Positions 43,477-51,918 of a DNA stretch of 64,000 bases are shown here, piece by piece. The notes beneath the pieces are model-generated. The model was not told where the DNA came from. It worked only from the letters and a program-made list of their open reading frames with translations, and searched no databases. How positions within the stretch are numbered: position 1 is the stretch's first letter; every line of letters begins with the position of its first letter. The position numbers were made by a program, and so were the translations under genes. The DNA is from Nocardia flavorosea (GTDB lineage: Bacteria; Actinomycetota; Actinomycetes; Mycobacteriales; Mycobacteriaceae): contig NZ_JADLQL010000006.1 of NCBI RefSeq assembly GCF_015477805.1, positions 1 through 64,000 of the forward strand, read 5' to 3'.

Positions 43477-45222
43477 CTATGCCGAGGCAGTGACCCGCCA
43501 GTGCCGGGCCCGGGTCTGTGCCTCCCACATCGCGCGGTAGCGGCCCTGCTGTGCCAGCAGTTCGTCGTGGGTGCCCCGCTCGGAGACCCGGCCGTCCTCC
43601 AGGACCAGGATCTGGTCCGCCGCCACCACGGTGGAGAGCCGGTGCGCGATCACGATGACCGTCTTCTCCGCGACCAGCGCGTCGATGGCGTCCTGGACAT
43701 ACACTTCGCTCTCGGTGTCCAGCGCGGCGGTCGGTTCGTCCAACAGGACGATCGGCGCGTTCTTCAGAATCGCGCGGGCGATTGAAATGCGCTGGCGTTC
43801 GCCGCCGGACAATGCGCCGCCGATTTCGCCGACACGGGTGTCGTACCCGTGTGGCAGTCGTTCCACGAAGGTATGCACGTTGGCGGCCCTGGCCGCGGCT
43901 TCGATCTCTTCCTGGCTCGCGTCGGGTGCAGCCATCGCGATATTCGCGCGGATCGTATCGTCGAACAGATACACATCCTGGAACACCACCGCGATATTGC
44001 GATAGATCTCCACCGGGTCGAGTGCACCCAGGTCGAGGCCGCCGATGCGCACACTGCCGCCATCCGGGTCCGCATACCTGGTCAGCAACCTGGTCACCGT
44101 CGTTTTGCCCGATCCCGACGGGCCCACCAGCGCGGTGAGCGATCGGGCGGGAGCGGCGAAGGAGACTCCGCGCAACACCTGGGCGCCACCGGAATACCCG
44201 AAGTGCACATCGTCGAATTCGATGTCGTAGGCGCTGATTCGCGCCGCCGGGTCGCCCACGGGCAGTGCCGGGGCATCGAGCACCTCGCCGACCCGTTCCA
44301 GCGCCGAGTCGGTGATCTCGAAAATCGATGAGAGGTTGGCCATGGTCGACAACGGCTCGGCGAAACGCACCGCCGCGGCCACCATGGCGATCAGCAAGGC
44401 CGCCGACATGTCCAGATCCAGCACCAGCGCCGCCCCGGTCGCGGCCATTGCCACCAGACACAGTTGGACGACACTGGACGCCAGCAGTCCCGGCCAGGTC
44501 AGCCGCTTCTGCATGGCCGACATGGCTTCGTTCTGCTCTTGCAGAGTCTCGACCAGCCGCTGCGACGAGCTCCCGATCTGCCCGGTGGCGCGCAGCACCG
44601 GCAAACCCTGCACGTATTCGACCACCCGGCCGGCGGCCGCGGCATCGGCCGCATCGGTTCGGCGTGCCCCCGCCCCGGTGATCTGCTGGATCCGGCGGAC
44701 GAACAACACCGCGAACGGCAGCGATACCGCGAGCACCAGCCCCAGCCGCCAATCGATAGCGATAATGATTACGCCGATGACCGCCGGAACCGTGACCATC
44801 TGGATGAACAGCAACGCCATCCCGGACGAACTCATCGTCGCATTGGCGACATTGCTGCCCATCACCGTGGTGAGATCCCCCGCGGCCCGGCGTTCGAGAT
44901 CCGCCTGCGGCATGGTTCGCAGCTTGTCGCCCAAGCGCATCCGGGTAGCGGCGAGCACATCGGCCCACCGGCCGAACTCGAACCGCAACTGCGCGTAGTG
45001 GAATGCCGCCTGGGCCACCCAGCAGGCCACCAGTACACCGAACCAGCTCCACACGACGGTGGTGTTCACATCCGGTTGGCTCAGCTCGTACAGGATCGGG
45101 ATCAGCGTGGCATACGCGGCCGCCTGCAGGACAGAACTGAGAAAGGCCCACCACAGGGTGCGGCGGAACTCGTCCCGGTAGTCTCCGGCGGCGAGCAACA
45201 TCAGCCCCAGGATTCGCCTCAT
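43477..45222 (-). CDS. ABC transporter, permease-ATPase half (IrtB/YbtQ-like)
   Basis: A 581-residue half transporter: six membrane segments in residues 1 to about 300, then an ATPase domain with Walker A GPSGSGKTT (about 375), signature LSGGERQR, Walker B IVLLDEPTAALD and the H-loop IAHRLS. The fold is the exporter type, but in mycobactin (IrtAB) and yersiniabactin (YbtPQ) systems such pairs import the metal-siderophore. The ATG at 45222 overlaps the stop of its partner gene (ATGA), and GGAGG lies 10 bases upstream within the last copy of a DNA repeat. Together with its partner it probably imports the metal-loaded product; export cannot be excluded. Confidence 0.9.
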   Translation of the reverse strand: MRRILGLMLLAAGDYRDEFRRTLWWAFLSSVLQAAAYATLIPILYELSQPDVNTTVVWSWFGVLVACWVAQAAFHYAQLRFEFGRWADVLAATRMRLGDKLRTMPQADLERRAAGDLTTVMGSNVANATMSSSGMALLFIQMVTVPAVIGVIIIAIDWRLGLVLAVSLPFAVLFVRRIQQITGAGARRTDAADAAAAGRVVEYVQGLPVLRATGQIGSSSQRLVETLQEQNEAMSAMQKRLTWPGLLASSVVQLCLVAMAATGAALVLDLDMSAALLIAMVAAAVRFAEPLSTMANLSSIFEITDSALERVGEVLDAPALPVGDPAARISAYDIEFDDVHFGYSGGAQVLRGVSFAAPARSLTALVGPSGSGKTTVTRLLTRYADPDGGSVRIGGLDLGALDPVEIYRNIAVVFQDVYLFDDTIRANIAMAAPDASQEEIEAAARAANVHTFVERLPHGYDTRVGEIGGALSGGERQRISIARAILKNAPIVLLDEPTAALDTESEVYVQDAIDALVAEKTVIVIAHRLSTVVAADQILVLEDGRVSERGTHDELLAQQGRYRAMWEAQTRARHWRVTASA

Positions 45223-47150
45223 CGGTTCGTAGCCTCCTTGTTCTCGGCTCCGCCGAGGGCCTCCTTGTTCTCGGCTCCGCCGAGGGCCTCCTTGTTCTCG
45301 GCTCCGCCGAGGGCTTTCTCGATCTTGCCGCTGCCCAGTCCCCACCCCCGGGCGCGCTGATGATGGTCCCAGAGCCGGGCGTAGCGGCCGCCGGATGCGA
45401 GCAGTTCGGTATGTGTACCGGATTCGGACACCCGGCCGGATTCGAGCACCACGATCTGATCCGCGTCGACGATCGTCGACAGCCGATGGGCAACCACCAG
45501 CACCGTACGACCGCGGGTGAGTTCGGCGATCGCCGCCTGGATGGCGGCCTCGTTCTCCGGATCGGCGAACGAGGTCGCCTCGTCGAGAATCACGATGGGC
45601 GCGTCCGCGAGCAGTGCCCGGGCGATGGTGATGCGCTGACGCTGCCCGCCGGACAGCCGGGCACCGCGCTCACCCACCGGTGTGTCGTAGCCGTGCGGCA
45701 GTTCCGAGACGATGAAATCGTGCGCCTGCGCGGCTCGCGCGGCGGCCTCGACCTCGGCATCGGTGGCCGCGGGACGGGCAAGCCGGATATTTTCCTTCAC
45801 GGTGTCGGAAAGCAGGAACGGGTCCTGGAAGACCATCGCCAACTGCCCGAGCAGATCCGCCGAGGCGATCCGGCGGACATCCACCCCACCGACGAGCACC
45901 TGCCCGCAATCCACATCCCAGAACCGCGGAATCAGCCGGGCGACTGTCGATTTACCCGATCCGGACGGCCCGACCAGCGCGCAGACGGTACCGCTCGGAA
46001 CTGTCAGGTCCACCCCGTCGAGCGCGGCCCGGCCCGCACCCCCGTAACCGAAGCGAACGGACCGGAATTCGATCGACCCGTCGGCCGGGGTCTGCGGGTT
46101 CTCCGGTTCCGGCAGCGGCGCTGTGTCGAGCAGTTCGACAATACGCGCGGCACCGGCTTTGGAGTCGTTGATCAGGTTGGACAGGTTCATCAGCGGCACC
46201 ACCGATTCCACCGGCAGGGTGCCGATGAGGATCGCCGCGACCAGTTGCGCCGGCGACATCGATCCGTTCGCCGTGAGCCAGCTCCCCACGGCGGTGACGA
46301 TCAGGATGGTGGGCAGCGGCGCCACCGTCAGATTGGCGAAGATCATCGCGCTGCGATTGTTGTTCTGCCAGACCGTCGTTGCGACGTTGAACTGCCGGAC
46401 TCGGTCGACGAAGCGCCGGAACGACACCGTACCGTCGTCGAAGGTCCGCACCACCGGCATACCCTGCACGAATTCGACCGTCGCCGCGTTGATCGCTTCG
46501 TTGGCCTCGTCGTAGCGACGCCGGGTCTCGACGTAATCCCGCAGTGTCAGTTGCATCCCGATGAAAACCACAGGCAGGAACACCGCGACGGCGAGCAGGA
46601 GCCGCCAGTCCACGAAGCCCAGCGCCACCAGCGCCGCAATGGGCTGGGCCACCGTGAATCCGGCCAGCGGTACCGCGTCGGCCACTGCCATGTGCAGACC
46701 GCGCACATCGTCTTGCACAATCTTTTTCACCGCCCCCGAGCCCAGGCGTTGTGCCTCACCCAGCGGAACCCGGCCCAGATGTGCGGCGAGATCGCTGCGC
46801 AGCCGCTGCTCGAGATCGAAGGACGCCAGGTGCGAGAGCAGGAAAGACCATGCGCGCATGGCGAATCGGACGAGGAACCCGGCCGCGGCGAGTACCAGGA
46901 AGGCCACCACCGTCGCGGTCTCGGTGTCGGCATCGAACAACTCGCCCAGCGCCAGCGCCAATCCCACGAAACCGGCCACACCGGCCGCTCCGCCGACCGC
47001 ACCCACCGCCGCTGACGCACCGAGCCGGCCACGGACCGGCTCGGTCACCCGCAACAGCGCGCTGCCGGGCGTCACCTCGGCCCGCTCGGTAGTCGTTCGA
47101 GGCCCCTGCCCCACCTCTGCTACTCGGAGCGACGCCCCGGTATCACCCAT
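45219..47150 (-). CDS. ABC transporter, permease-ATPase half (IrtA/YbtP-like)
   Basis: A 643-residue half transporter. The membrane domain covers about 30-330, followed by an ATPase domain with Walker A GPSGSGKST, signature LSGGQRQR, Walker B IVILDEATSFAD and H-loop VAHRLS. It lacks the siderophore-interacting flavoreductase domain of mycobacterial IrtA. The C-terminus ends in three perfect copies of ALGGAENKE, encoded by a 27-bp tandem repeat. The ATG at 47150 is preferred to a GTG at 47156 because AGGAG lies 8-9 bases before the ATG. A Zur-type box lies 110 bp upstream, so uptake is controlled with synthesis. Confidence 0.9.
   Translation of the reverse strand: MGDTGASLRVAEVGQGPRTTTERAEVTPGSALLRVTEPVRGRLGASAAVGAVGGAAGVAGFVGLALALGELFDADTETATVVAFLVLAAAGFLVRFAMRAWSFLLSHLASFDLEQRLRSDLAAHLGRVPLGEAQRLGSGAVKKIVQDDVRGLHMAVADAVPLAGFTVAQPIAALVALGFVDWRLLLAVAVFLPVVFIGMQLTLRDYVETRRRYDEANEAINAATVEFVQGMPVVRTFDDGTVSFRRFVDRVRQFNVATTVWQNNNRSAMIFANLTVAPLPTILIVTAVGSWLTANGSMSPAQLVAAILIGTLPVESVVPLMNLSNLINDSKAGAARIVELLDTAPLPEPENPQTPADGSIEFRSVRFGYGGAGRAALDGVDLTVPSGTVCALVGPSGSGKSTVARLIPRFWDVDCGQVLVGGVDVRRIASADLLGQLAMVFQDPFLLSDTVKENIRLARPAATDAEVEAAARAAQAHDFIVSELPHGYDTPVGERGARLSGGQRQRITIARALLADAPIVILDEATSFADPENEAAIQAAIAELTRGRTVLVVAHRLSTIVDADQIVVLESGRVSESGTHTELLASGGRYARLWDHHQRARGWGLGSGKIEKALGGAENKEALGGAENKEALGGAENKEATNR
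45233..45313 (-). repeat. three tandem copies of a 27-bp unit
   Basis: Three identical 27-base units (45233-45259, 45260-45286, 45287-45313) encode ALGGAENKE three times at the end of the IrtA-like protein. Each unit carries AACAAGGAGG on the minus strand, a near-ideal ribosome-binding sequence. Only the copy nearest the gene end is placed to start the downstream ABC gene. Confidence 0.95.
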
Positions 47151-47260
47151 TGTCACGGCTCCTGTCCGTAATGCACGAGAAACTGCCGCCCGGGCGGCGG
47201 CACAGTGCCCCCGATATCGAATCGAAGCCCTGCTTCATCGTCATCGACAGCCACGACTCC

Positions 47261-47281
47261 GGGAAACGATTATCATTGTCG
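47261..47281. promoter_or_regulatory. Zur/Fur-type box between ABC operon and LCM-type methyltransferase
   Basis: GGGAAACGATTATCATTGTC on the plus strand shares GAAA-NNGATTATCATT with the box at 17560. It lies in the divergent intergenic region, able to control both directions. Confidence 0.72.
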
Positions 47282-47519
47282 AATAGGCGAACCCTAACAC
47301 ACCACCGCGCCCGGCACAGCCGACCCGAGCCGCCGTCCTTCCGCCACACACCGACGCGCGCCACCGACAGCACTGCGCCCACAATCCCGCCACCGCAGGC
47401 CGCCGGAAACCGTGGCGATCGAGTGTTCGTCCGCCACCGTTCGACCAGCTGAAACCCAATCGCCGACGCGCTTGCCCGACATCGCCCACCCGCTTCCCGC
47501 ATCGGGCTATGTTGAGCAC

Positions 47520-48353
47520 GTGGGTGAAGCGATATCGCTCGGTGAGGTCCAAGAGACTCTGCTGGTTCCCCTGTACGGCCGCGCGCAGGATGCCGAGCGA
47601 CCGGACAGCATCCTCCGCGATACCAGGGCCATCGAACTGGTCTCGGCCCTCGACTACGACTTCGCGAAGTTCCGCGGCCCCGCACTCGGCGGCTCGGTGC
47701 TGCGCGCCGCCATCTTCGACGAATACCTCCGCAGCCACCTGGCCGACCATCCCGACACCACAGTGGTGGACCTCGGTTGCGGCCTGTCCACTCGCTTCGA
47801 CCGCCTCGACAACGGCCGATTGCATTGGTTCGATCTCGACCTGCCCGACACGATGGCATTGCGCCGCAAGTTCTTCACCGACAGCGACCGCTACACGATG
47901 ATCGAGGGCTCGATCATCGACACCGATTGGTTCGATCGGGTCCGCGAACCCGGTAACCAGGTGTTCCTGCTGAGTGAGGCAGTCCTGCTGTACTTTTCCG
48001 CCGAGACCGTGCACACCACCTTGGCACAGATAGCCGAAGGTTTCCCGGGCAGTCGACTGGTTCTCGACACCGGCGGCAGAGTCATGATGGGCAGCCAGGA
48101 CCGCAATCCGGTGTTCAAACAGCTCACCGCTCGCATGAAATGGATCTGCGACGACCCGCGCACCTTGGTGAACCATGGGCTGCGACTGCTGGATTCCCGC
48201 ACTTTCGCTTCTCCTCAACCGGCCGTTGCCGGGCGCTGGCCGCGACGGTACCGGGTCGGGATGAAGGTACTACGCGCGGTCTTTCCACCCGCGGTCACCA
48301 CCTACAAACTGAACCTCTTCGAAACCACGGCACCCGCCTCCGGAGGCGATTGA
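47520..48353 (+). CDS. class I SAM methyltransferase, leucine carboxyl methyltransferase (LCM) type
   Basis: A 277-residue protein of the PPM1/LCM-like family common in polyketide and peptide clusters. It opens with ISLGEVQETLLVPLYGRA, has TVVDLGCGLSTRFDRL as the SAM loop near residue 80, DLDLPDT after it, and LLSEAVLLYF near 150. I choose GTG 47520 because the family motif begins right after it; an in-frame GTG at 47412 adds 36 unlike residues. Neither has a strong ribosome site. It diverges from the ABC operon with a Zur-type box between. Family members usually methylate oxygen atoms of small molecules. Confidence 0.8.
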   Translation: MGEAISLGEVQETLLVPLYGRAQDAERPDSILRDTRAIELVSALDYDFAKFRGPALGGSVLRAAIFDEYLRSHLADHPDTTVVDLGCGLSTRFDRLDNGRLHWFDLDLPDTMALRRKFFTDSDRYTMIEGSIIDTDWFDRVREPGNQVFLLSEAVLLYFSAETVHTTLAQIAEGFPGSRLVLDTGGRVMMGSQDRNPVFKQLTARMKWICDDPRTLVNHGLRLLDSRTFASPQPAVAGRWPRRYRVGMKVLRAVFPPAVTTYKLNLFETTAPASGGD

Positions 48354-48731
48354 GCAGATGACGAGGCCGACCTCGCATTCCGCCGTTCTGGCTCACGCCT
48401 GAAGACCCAAGCCCCCCAACGGTCGACATCCTCGTTACCGGCGAGACCTACGGACCGGCGGCGAAGTGGGTCCGCGACAAAACCACTGCCGCTGCAAGAA
48501 CTTTCGGCGCAGCCGAGAAGCGTCCGGTGCCGACCGCAGCCGGCCTCGGCACCCGATCGGCGAACAACGCCCGCCGCGTTGCCGGTGCGAGATGCCGGAT
48601 TCCACCGCAACACTCGGCTCCGCGCCGGCGGCATGCAGGACAGCGCCGAGCCGTTCGGCCGGCGCCGGCCCACATCGCCGCGGAGAGCAGGTGCAGGTAC
48701 TCGGCGGCCGGCGCTTACACCGCGTAGCCGG
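48354..48731. other. intergenic stretch, no gene recognised
   Basis: About 380 bases between convergent methyltransferase genes. Short overlapping frames exist but none shows family motifs or a good start, and I see no strong hairpin. Possibly decayed coding sequence. Confidence 0.4.
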
Positions 48732-49565
48732 TCACCGGGGACGCCGTCCGGTGGCCAGAATCCCCGGGTGGATCAGGTGGTAACCGGGTTCGTCCAAGAC
48801 GTAGCGGTCACTACCCGGTGTCAGTGCGGCTTCGATACCGGCCAGATCCGCCGCCGTCGCGCCGACCTGCCGGCCGCATTCCCGGAGGGAGGTCAGATGT
48901 TCCGGCCACACCACCGCTTCCAGATACGCTCGCACCTCGGGGTCGTCGCCGAAACCGACTCGCGGCAGCACGGTGAGGGCGATATCGGTCAAACCGGCGG
49001 CCTGCAGCCAGCCGATATGGCGGTCGTGGTGATGCGGACCGTCCTCGGGCAGGCCCCAGCGCCGCAGCGAGGCCGCGCCGATCAGTCGCTCCCATCGCGA
49101 ATGCCCGGGCAGGAAAGTGGCCCGGTAATAACCCGAGTAGAACAGGCCGAGCACACCGCCGGGTTTCAGCGATCCCGCAAGCCCGGCAGTCACCGCGGCG
49201 GGATCGTCGAAATTACCCGGCCAGATCACCTCGCCCGCCCAGACGGCATCGAATCCAGCGGCCTCGGCGGCCGGCACCTCGCGCAGGTCGGCGCGCCGCA
49301 CCGAGACCCGGTCGGCCACTCCGCATTGTTCGGCGTATTCGCCCGCAAGGGCGACCACTCCCGGGTCGAGGTCGATGGCCTCTACCCGGGCGCCGGTCGC
49401 GGCCAAAGCGGGCAGCGCACCACCCGCACCGGTGCCGACGTCGAGGACCCGACTGCCGGGCACAATCGCCATACCGGCGATCGCGGCCGATACCAGCGGC
49501 TCCATGAACTTCCTGTTGGCCAGGAGATATGTGCTGAATACGGGATCGAGTGTTTCCGTGCTCAT
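48732..49565 (-). CDS. class I SAM-dependent methyltransferase
   Basis: A 277-residue methyltransferase with SAM loop VLDVGTGAGGALPALA near residue 40, VEAIDLDPGVV, and LKPGGVLGLF near 130. It starts 39 bases after the stop of rpmJ on the same strand, so it is probably co-transcribed with this Zur-type-box-controlled ribosomal protein gene. It may therefore be a zinc-responsive enzyme; whether it acts on the cluster product or elsewhere is unknown. The start at 49565 gives MSTETLDPVFSTYLL, a usual opening. Confidence 0.85.
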   Translation of the reverse strand: MSTETLDPVFSTYLLANRKFMEPLVSAAIAGMAIVPGSRVLDVGTGAGGALPALAATGARVEAIDLDPGVVALAGEYAEQCGVADRVSVRRADLREVPAAEAAGFDAVWAGEVIWPGNFDDPAAVTAGLAGSLKPGGVLGLFYSGYYRATFLPGHSRWERLIGAASLRRWGLPEDGPHHHDRHIGWLQAAGLTDIALTVLPRVGFGDDPEVRAYLEAVVWPEHLTSLRECGRQVGATAADLAGIEAALTPGSDRYVLDEPGYHLIHPGILATGRRPR

Positions 49566-49604
49566 CGCGCACCCCGGTATTTCATGACAGACCCGATTCG
49601 CCGC

Positions 49605-49727
49605 TCAGCCCTGGCGGCCCTTGAAGCGCGGATTCTTCTTGTTGATCACGTAAAGCTTGCCCCGTCGCCGCACGACCTGCGCTCCGGGCTGGTTCTTCAG
49701 CGACCGAATCGATTTCCGGACCTTCAT
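49605..49727 (-). CDS. rpmJ: 50S ribosomal protein bL36, zinc-free (C-minus) paralogue
   Basis: A 40-residue protein: MKVRKSIRSLKNQ, then VVRRRGKLYVINKKNPRFK. This is the bL36 form lacking the Cys/His zinc ribbon of the normal copy. AGGAG lies 7 bases before the ATG. In many bacteria such paralogues are repressed by Zur and replace the zinc-containing protein when zinc is short, freeing zinc. Here a perfect palindrome (49739-49755) sits directly ahead of the ribosome site. This small gene is the key to reading all similar boxes in the window as zinc- rather than iron-responsive. Confidence 0.95.
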   Translation of the reverse strand: MKVRKSIRSLKNQPGAQVVRRRGKLYVINKKNPRFKGRQG

Positions 49728-49738
49728 CGACACTCCTT

Positions 49739-49755
49739 ATGAAAACGGTTTTCAT
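49739..49755 (-). promoter_or_regulatory. Zur box of rpmJ
   Basis: ATGAAAAC-G-GTTTTCAT is a perfect 8-1-8 palindrome, closely resembling the actinobacterial Zur consensus, located between an AT-rich -10-like region (about 49756-49765) and the ribosome site of rpmJ. It anchors the motif seen at six other promoters in the window. Confidence 0.92.
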
Positions 49756-49830
49756 TACAATATAGGATTCGAGCGGTCGCGTGAATACGGGAGGTCCGCC
49801 CACGGGCGGCCGATACGGTTGTCGCGATGG

Positions 49831-51819
49831 TCACCGCGGGCCGGCGGCGGGCGCCGACGCACTGCGCTGCGCCTTGTCCCACGCGCGGCCAGATAGCAGG
49901 CGCAGGCCGTTGAGGCCGACGATTACGGTGGAGCCTTCGTGTCCGGCGACACCGAGCGGTAGCGGGAGGTGCCCGATCAGGTCCCAGACAACGAGGACTG
50001 CGATGAAGCCGGCCGCGATCGCGAGGTTGGCGAGCACGACCCGGCGGGCGCGGCGGGCCAGCGCGATCACAGCGGGAACGGTGCTCAGATCGTCGCGCAC
50101 CACCACCGCATCGGCGGTCTGCAGGGTCAAATCGGATCCGGCTGCGCCCATGGCAATTCCGGCATGGGCGGCGGCCAGGGCCGGTGCGTCGTTCACGCCG
50201 TCCCCGACGACCGTCACCCGCTCCCCCGCACCCTCGAGCTCGCGCACAGCAGCGACCTTGTCCTCGGGCATCAGGCCGGCGCGCACGTCGGTGATGGCGA
50301 CCCGCTCGGCGAGCCGGGCGGCGGTGGCGGGGTTGTCACCGGTGAGCAGCGCCGGCGCGGACCCCGTCAGCTCGGTGATCGCCGCGACTGCCGCGGGTGC
50401 TTCCGGGCGCAGCCGGTCGGCGAGGCCGAGGACAGCGAGCGGGATCCGGTCGCACAGTACGACCACAGCGGTACGGCCACCCTTTTGTAGTTCGTCGGCG
50501 ACGGCGGCGGCCTCGAGCACCGCGGGATCGGAGTTGCCGAGCAGCGCTGCTGCCGGAGAGCAGACACGGACGGAATACCCCTCGACGACCGCCGACACGC
50601 CCTGACCGGGCCGGGCACTGAATTCCTCGGCGACGGGCAGTGGCAGGCCGCGACGGCGGGCGGCGCGGACCACGGCCGTCGCCATGGGGTGTTCGCTGCC
50701 GTACTCGGCGGCTGCGGCCAGCCGCAGGATCTGCTCCTCGGTGAAAGAGGTTCCGGCCAACGGGCGGATTTCGGTCAGTTCGGGGGCACCACGTGTCAGC
50801 GTGCCGGTCTTGTCGAAGGCGACGCGGGTGGTGGTGCCGAGCCGCTCCAGCACCACGGCGGATTTGACCAGTACGCCGTGCCGGCCGGCGTTGGCGATGG
50901 CCGCCAGCAGCGGCGGCATGGTGGCGAGGACAACCGCGCACGGCGAGGCGACGATCATGAAGGTCATGGCGCGCAACAGTGCGGATTGCAGATCGGCGCC
51001 GAACAGCAGCGGTACGCCGAAAACAGCGAGGGTGACCGCGACCATGCCCACCGAATAACGCTGCTCGATCTTCTCGATGAACAACTGGGTTTCGGCTTTG
51101 GTCCGGCCGGCCTCTTCGACCAGTCCGGCGATCCTGGCCACGACGGAGTCCTCGGCGCGCCGGTCCACCCGTATCCGCAGTGCGCCGGTGCCGTTGAGGG
51201 TTCCGGCATACACTTCGTCGCCGGCGGATTTGTCCACCGGCATCGATTCACCGGTGACGGTGGCCTGATCTACTTCACCGGCTCCGGCGATCACTGTCCC
51301 GTCGGCGGCGATCCGGTCGCCGGGGCGGACCAGGATCACATCGCCGATCGCCAGATCCACGGCGGCGACGGTCTCCTCTTCACCTGCGTCGGTGAGCCGG
51401 GCGGCGGTATCGGGGGCCAGTTGCAGCAGCCCGCGCAGCGAATCCTCGGTCCGTGCGGTGGCCAGCGCTTCCAGGGCGCCGGAGGTTGCGAAGATGACGA
51501 TCAGCAGAGCACCGTCGAGAACCTGGCCGATGGCGGCGGCGCCGACGGCTGCGACCACCATCAGCAGATCCACGTCCAGCTTCTTCTCCCGCAATGCGCG
51601 CACGCCCGCCAGCCCCGGCGCCCAGCCGCCGGTGGCGTAACAGGCCAGATACAGCGCCCACCACAGCCACGCCGGCGCCCCCAGCCATTGCGTGACCAGC
51701 CCGAGCAGGAACAGCAGCAGCGCCGCACCCGCCCAGCGCGCCTCGGGGAGCGTGAACAGCAATGGCGCCTGCGGCGCGGCGGCCGACCGGCTGGGTGCGG
51801 CTGTAGTGGTCGGAACCAC
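49831..51819 (-). CDS. P1B-4 type metal-transporting ATPase (CtpD/CtpJ/CoaT-like)
   Basis: A 662-residue P-type ATPase exporting a divalent metal. It has the actuator TGESMPVDK, metal-site motif SPC in IVASPCAVVLAT (SPC instead of CPC defines P1B-4), the phosphorylation site DKTGTLTRG, VGDGVNDAPALA, and HEGST near the end (the P1B-4 TM8 motif). There is no N-terminal metal-binding domain, normal for P1B-4, whose substrates include Co, Ni, Zn or Fe. The GTG at 51819 has GGAGGT upstream; a longer frame would read through the operator region. It is divergent from an ArsR-type sensor. It adjoins the zinc-acquisition genes and probably balances them by efflux. Confidence 0.92.
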   Translation of the reverse strand: MVPTTTAAPSRSAAAPQAPLLFTLPEARWAGAALLLFLLGLVTQWLGAPAWLWWALYLACYATGGWAPGLAGVRALREKKLDVDLLMVVAAVGAAAIGQVLDGALLIVIFATSGALEALATARTEDSLRGLLQLAPDTAARLTDAGEEETVAAVDLAIGDVILVRPGDRIAADGTVIAGAGEVDQATVTGESMPVDKSAGDEVYAGTLNGTGALRIRVDRRAEDSVVARIAGLVEEAGRTKAETQLFIEKIEQRYSVGMVAVTLAVFGVPLLFGADLQSALLRAMTFMIVASPCAVVLATMPPLLAAIANAGRHGVLVKSAVVLERLGTTTRVAFDKTGTLTRGAPELTEIRPLAGTSFTEEQILRLAAAAEYGSEHPMATAVVRAARRRGLPLPVAEEFSARPGQGVSAVVEGYSVRVCSPAAALLGNSDPAVLEAAAVADELQKGGRTAVVVLCDRIPLAVLGLADRLRPEAPAAVAAITELTGSAPALLTGDNPATAARLAERVAITDVRAGLMPEDKVAAVRELEGAGERVTVVGDGVNDAPALAAAHAGIAMGAAGSDLTLQTADAVVVRDDLSTVPAVIALARRARRVVLANLAIAAGFIAVLVVWDLIGHLPLPLGVAGHEGSTVIVGLNGLRLLSGRAWDKAQRSASAPAAGPR

Positions 51820-51863
51820 GAGGGACCTCCAAGATTCGGAGCAGAGTCGAATCGAACATATCA

Positions 51864-51885
51864 GAACACATGAAGACGTGTTCAT
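51864..51885. promoter_or_regulatory. ArsR/SmtB-type operator
   Basis: ATGAA-GACGTG-TTCAT (51870-51885), with an outer pair GAACAC ... GTGTTC (51864-51883), resembles SmtB/NmtR operators built on TGAA/TTCA arms. It lies between the divergent ATPase and sensor genes, close upstream of the sensor's -10. Confidence 0.7.
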
Positions 51886-51904
51886 TTATTCAAAACGACT
51901 GCGC

Positions 51905-51910
51905 TAGAAT
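51905..51910 (+). promoter_or_regulatory. -10 element of the ArsR gene (leaderless)
   Basis: TAGAAT ends 8 bases before the ATG at 51919 and no ribosome site is visible, so the mRNA is probably leaderless. Confidence 0.55.
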
Positions 51911-51918
51911 CCGTGCTC

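Noticed and set aside
43442..45493. 683-codon minus-strand frame overlapping the ABC gene
   Set aside because: Different frame from the clear ABC transporter with Walker motifs; no own motifs.
48302..48673. Minus-strand frames in the gap between two methyltransferases
   Set aside because: No recognisable family and no good ribosome site; treated as non-coding.
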